Assembly: GCF_002443255.2 (NCBI RefSeq)
Contig: NW_019211458.1
Coordinates: forward strand, 14,503,939-14,567,938
DNA length: 64,000 bases
Direction: 5' to 3'
Origin: Varroa destructor
Lineage: Eukaryota > Arthropoda > Arachnida > Mesostigmata > Varroidae
Shown: piece by piece, positions 63,315 through 64,000 of the stretch
How the letters are laid out: each line of letters starts with the position of its first letter
How positions within the stretch are numbered: the stretch's first letter is position 1
Position numbers and translations under genes: made by a program
The notes under the pieces: generated by a model
Told to the model about the DNA's origin: nothing
Database searches by the model: none
The model's input: the letters and a program-made list of their open reading frames with translations, nothing else

Positions 63315-64000
63315 ACAATGAATCATTTTAGTTAAAATCGGTCAGACAATAATGCCCGTTCAATTCCTATGTGTTACAATAATCTGTCTCTGTGTTTATT
63401 AGGAATATCGTTCAATACTTGGTGGCAACGAACAAGAATAAAAGGGCGAGCGAATGTTGGACCAAACTCTTATTTTTTTAGTATGAAACCTCCTCTGGCA
63501 ATTGTGTATGAATGGGTGCATATTAGCATTTCTGAAATAATATAAACAACTTCATATAGTTTTTATTCAGTGTATTTCAGATCAAAAAAAAAGAAAAAGA
63601 AAAAGAAGAACTGCAATATAACTCGCCAATTCACATCAAGGTATGCAAATCTGCTCACAGCAGGAGTTCACAAAGTGTCAACACTTGTTATTAAAGCGAC
63701 AATTGTTAAATTCAAGGTGCATTGCAATGGTTACTTTATACATGCGAAGATTTAAAACTATTCGAACAAAACTGAATTTTATAAGGAACAGGAAGGCAAT
63801 AAGATCCTTGTCCTGGAAAGCGCGCGTAGCAGGTAGTGAACCCCTCACGCCAAGCTTTACCTTAAAGACCACCAAGTCACGGACCAATCTGCTGCCGATC
63901 AATTTGTCGTTTGCAAGCAGACAGAGCTAGTTCAACACAACGACAGCCACACAAATGAGTTGTTTGTTATGGTTCTGTATTGTTGTTTGACTCAGAGAGT
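63315..64000. other. Right edge: no gene recognised
   Basis: Contains an A-rich run with AAG units at 63584-63609. Frames on both strands at 63643-63930 overlap each other and match nothing known to me. Confidence 0.5.

Noticed and set aside
1..64000. CRISPR array, operon-like gene clusters, endogenous virus or intact transposon
   Set aside because: No regularly spaced repeats, no polycistronic layout, and no recognisable polymerase, integrase or capsid-type frame anywhere in the window.

Overview
This is a eukaryotic window, most likely arthropod. Genes are sparse and split by long introns with GT-AG ends. There are two fixed-size 100-N scaffold gaps and many AT microsatellites. A short run of the arthropod telomere-type motif TTAGG and an insect/arachnid-style gustatory receptor point to an arthropod, and the overall style would fit a mite; that last step is inference.

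Two complete genes can be rebuilt exon by exon, both on the minus strand, with every splice phase matching. (1) A heterotrimeric G-protein alpha subunit: six exons from 18815 down to 1346, 371 residues, with a 14-kb first intron. It keeps the lipid-anchored N-terminus, P-loop, switch I arginine, NKxD and C-terminal helix, but its switch II (normally DVGGQ) is replaced by a sequence starting DAGIS with about six extra residues. It is the most unusual item here. (2) An MFSD12-type lysosomal/melanosomal transporter: nine exons from 57668 down to 53091, 513 residues.

A third intact gene is a single-exon gustatory-receptor-like protein (33985 to 32723, minus, 420 residues). About 2.2 kb beyond its end lies a frameshifted N-terminal relic of a paralogue (30477 to 29846, minus).

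On the plus strand, 46.1 to 49.3 kb holds scattered exons of an acyl-CoA synthetase/4CL/luciferase-like adenylating enzyme. It has a stop codon in a core motif, a damaged donor and no final exon, so it is a decaying pseudogene. Between 39.1 and 41.3 kb are exon-like pieces resembling a BTB-BACK protein. Around 61 kb are two weak candidates: a possible CFAP97-type ORF and a short signal-peptide ORF.

Layout: 1-18.8 kb G-alpha and its introns; 18.8-23.5 kb a GC-richer stretch upstream of its first coding exon (probable promoter/5'UTR region); 23.5-29.8 kb nothing recognised; 29.8-34 kb receptor pair; 34.4-37.2 kb two copies of an unnamed dispersed repeat; 39-41.6 kb BTB-like pieces; 46-49.3 kb adenylating-enzyme relic; 53-57.7 kb MFSD12; 57.7-64 kb mostly empty. 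The genes do not form an operon or a shared pathway. Coordinates and phases were worked out by hand from the sequence.
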